Of a DNA stretch of 17,631 bases, positions 17,223-17,631 are shown one piece after another. Numbering within the stretch: the first letter of the stretch is position 1; every line of letters begins with the position of its first letter. The translations under genes were made by a program, and so were the position numbers. The stretch is from CAZEIW01 sp964512305 (GTDB lineage: Bacteria > Pseudomonadota > Gammaproteobacteria > Burkholderiales > Burkholderiaceae_F). Location of the stretch: positions 1 to 17,631 of the forward strand of contig CAZEIW010000126.1 of the NCBI GenBank assembly GCA_964512305.1, given 5' to 3'. The notes under the pieces were generated by a model that saw nothing but the letters and a program-made list of their open reading frames with translations, did no database searches and was not told where the DNA came from.

Positions 17223-17286
17223 AGCGCGTTGACCGTTTGCTCTCCCACGAGCTCGACGCTCCAGGGGTGGACAGGTTTGGCGCGCT
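17223..17286 (-). other. Target-binding loop of the predicted bridge RNA
   Basis: Basal stem 17286-17281 with 17228-17223 (6 bp); apical stem 17261-17258 with 17252-17249 (4 bp, 5-base loop). The two unpaired sides contain the left guide (8 exact bases plus one wobble) and the right guide (7 exact bases plus a wobble and one more pair) for the site occupied by this element. Confidence 0.7.
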
Positions 17287-17319
17287 TCACGGACAAACCG
17301 TTGCCGGCAGAATCACCGG

Positions 17320-17361
17320 CCGGCGCCGCCGACCGCTTAAAGCCGCGGTCAGCGGCGCCGG
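17320..17361 (-). repeat. Long hairpin at the 5' end of the predicted bridge RNA
   Basis: Inverted repeat with 17-base arms (17320-17336 and 17345-17361), one non-Watson-Crick position that becomes a G-U pair in minus-strand RNA, and an 8-base loop. A 5' stem-loop before the target-binding loop is part of known bridge RNAs. Confidence 0.8.
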
Positions 17362-17397
17362 AAAATAGCTTACGACTCATGGTCGCCCCTTGCATTG

Positions 17398-17403
17398 AAC
17401 ATA
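17398..17403 (-). promoter_or_regulatory. -10 half of the circle-junction promoter
   Basis: TATGTT at 17403-17398 (four of six consensus positions), two bases inside the left end beyond the CT core. With the right-end TTGACA it gives an 18-base spacer in the circular form. Transcription would start near 17391, just before the structured leader. Confidence 0.6.
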
Positions 17404-17407
17404 CAAG

Positions 17408-17422
17408 GGGTGGGGGTGAGGG
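17408..17422. repeat. REP-like palindrome 1, right part
   Basis: GGG completes the interrupted palindrome arm of 16145-16167, and TGGGGGTGAGGG continues the repeat. It is the inverse of CCCTCACCCCC at 17447-17457, so palindromes 1 and 2 form an inverted pair separated by 24 bases. Confidence 0.8.
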
Positions 17423-17446
17423 TGGTGAGCGGAGCTTCGACGGCCT

Positions 17447-17486
17447 CCCTCACCCCCGGCCCCTCTCCCGCGGTGCGGGAGAGGGG
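17447..17486. repeat. REP-like palindrome 2
   Basis: CCCTCACCCCC (17447-17457), GG, then CCCCTCTCCCGC (17460-17471), GGT, GCGGGAGAGGGG (17475-17486): a perfect 12-bp stem with a 3-base loop. It has the same make-up as the reconstructed palindrome 1 in inverse orientation, a BIME-like doublet. It overlaps the 3' end of the gene entering from the right edge. Confidence 0.85.
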
Positions 17487-17631
17487 GGGAGCGCCAGCGG
17501 GTTCGGCGTCGGTTCGCCGATCTTCGTCAGCGTGTTGCGATCGGTGTGATGAAACGGCTCGGTCTTGCCGCGGATCATCAGCAGCGTGTCTTCCTCGTAG
17601 GACCAGGTCCCGTTGGCGTGGATGCCGACCT
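17450..17631 (-). CDS. 3' end of an unrecognised gene (cut by the window edge)
   Basis: Fifty-nine codons and a TGA stop are visible on the minus strand. The readable part is VGIHANGTWSYEEDTLLMIR, then FHHTDRNTLTKIGEPTPNPL, which looks like a conserved protein C-terminus (note the WSYEED and HHTDRN clusters), but I do not recognise the family with certainty. The last twelve residues, PPSPAPRERGRG, are encoded by the REP-like palindrome and its CCCTCACCCCC extension, so the native C-terminus was probably near NPLAL and has been extended by the repeat. The beginning of the gene is outside the window. Transcription runs toward the insertion sequence and the ABC operon. Confidence 0.6.
   Translation of the reverse strand, partial: VGIHANGTWSYEEDTLLMIRGKTEPFHHTDRNTLTKIGEPTPNPLALPPSPAPRERGRG

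Larger units (their letters stand above)
17187..17391 (-). ncRNA. Predicted bridge RNA of the IS110 element
   Basis: Lies between the junction promoter's -10 and the transposase start. It has a 17-bp hairpin (17361-17345 with 17336-17320, one G-U pair, 8-base loop). A target-binding loop follows (17286-17223): basal stem AGCGCG/CGCGCT, 5' side carrying CCACCCCT (17270-17263), a small GAGC/GCTC hairpin (17261-17249), 3' side carrying GGGAGAG (17246-17240). The first guide equals the left half plus core of the occupied site, and the second is complementary to core plus right half. A possible right donor guide is CGTACAGG (17194-17187). This is the known bridge-RNA plan; ends are approximate and expression is not shown. 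Confidence 0.75.
16168..17407 (-). mobile_element. IS110-family insertion sequence, about 1240 bp, inserted in a REP-like palindrome
   Basis: The ends are fixed by target reconstruction: excising these bases rejoins the two halves of the palindrome exactly. On the transposase strand the left junction is CCC-CT-TGTATG and the right one GGGTG-CT-CTCCC, so a CT dinucleotide flanks both sides, like the CT core of IS621. There are no terminal inverted repeats and no longer target duplication, as expected for IS110. The order on the coding strand is left end, structured non-coding leader (about 17177-17405), transposase, then a very short right end of about 16 bases past the stop codon. The long leader upstream of the transposase places it in the IS110 rather than IS1111 subgroup. 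The element appears complete. Confidence 0.88.

Overview
The window is GC-rich DNA that looks like a betaproteobacterium of the Burkholderiales type. The main cues are the gene order carA-carB-greA / yhbY / rlmE-ftsH, an FtsH whose N-terminus and active-site neighbourhood match that group, and densely packed genes on the minus strand. No rRNA, tRNA or CRISPR array is visible.

Region 1 (about 1-9300) is housekeeping. On the minus strand a probable operon runs carA - gmhA - carB with 4 and 11 base overlaps, and ends at a clear Rho-independent terminator before greA. A phosphoheptose isomerase gene (gmhA) therefore sits between the two subunits of carbamoyl-phosphate synthetase. yhbY (plus strand) and rlmE (minus) are divergent. 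ftsH follows rlmE and has its own promoter that reads as a near-perfect heat-shock sigma-32 site. The yhbY frame has no stop until it has crossed the whole of greA in antisense.

Region 2 (9473-13294) is accessory. A rhomboid-type intramembrane protease with a helical-repeat C-terminal half converges on an unrecognised multi-pass membrane protein, also with a helical-repeat C-terminal half. After these come a 281-base gap with a short tandem repeat and a small lower-GC gene for a membrane protein of unknown function.

Region 3 (13346-16069, minus) is a compact three-gene ABC importer operon of the SsuABC/TauABC/NMT1 class: Tat-type binding protein, ATPase (4-base overlap), permease (1-base gap). 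The substrate cannot be told from sequence.

Region 4 (16145-17486) is the most interesting part. An IS110-family insertion sequence (about 1240 bp) sits inside one member of an inverted pair of REP-like palindromes. Removing 16168-17407 restores a perfect 12-base-pair palindrome arm, which fixes both ends and a CT core dinucleotide. Circularisation would build a promoter (TTGACA, 18 bases, TATGTT), and the transposase stop codon lies inside its -35 box. Between that promoter and the transposase start lies a structured leader with a 17-bp hairpin, followed by an internal loop whose two sides match the left and right halves of the very site where the element sits. This is what a bridge RNA (target-guiding RNA of IS110 recombinases) should look like, with guide and target both readable in one window. 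The donor-binding loop is only partly resolved.

At the right edge is the 3' end of an unrecognised minus-strand gene whose last dozen codons are written by the second REP-like palindrome.
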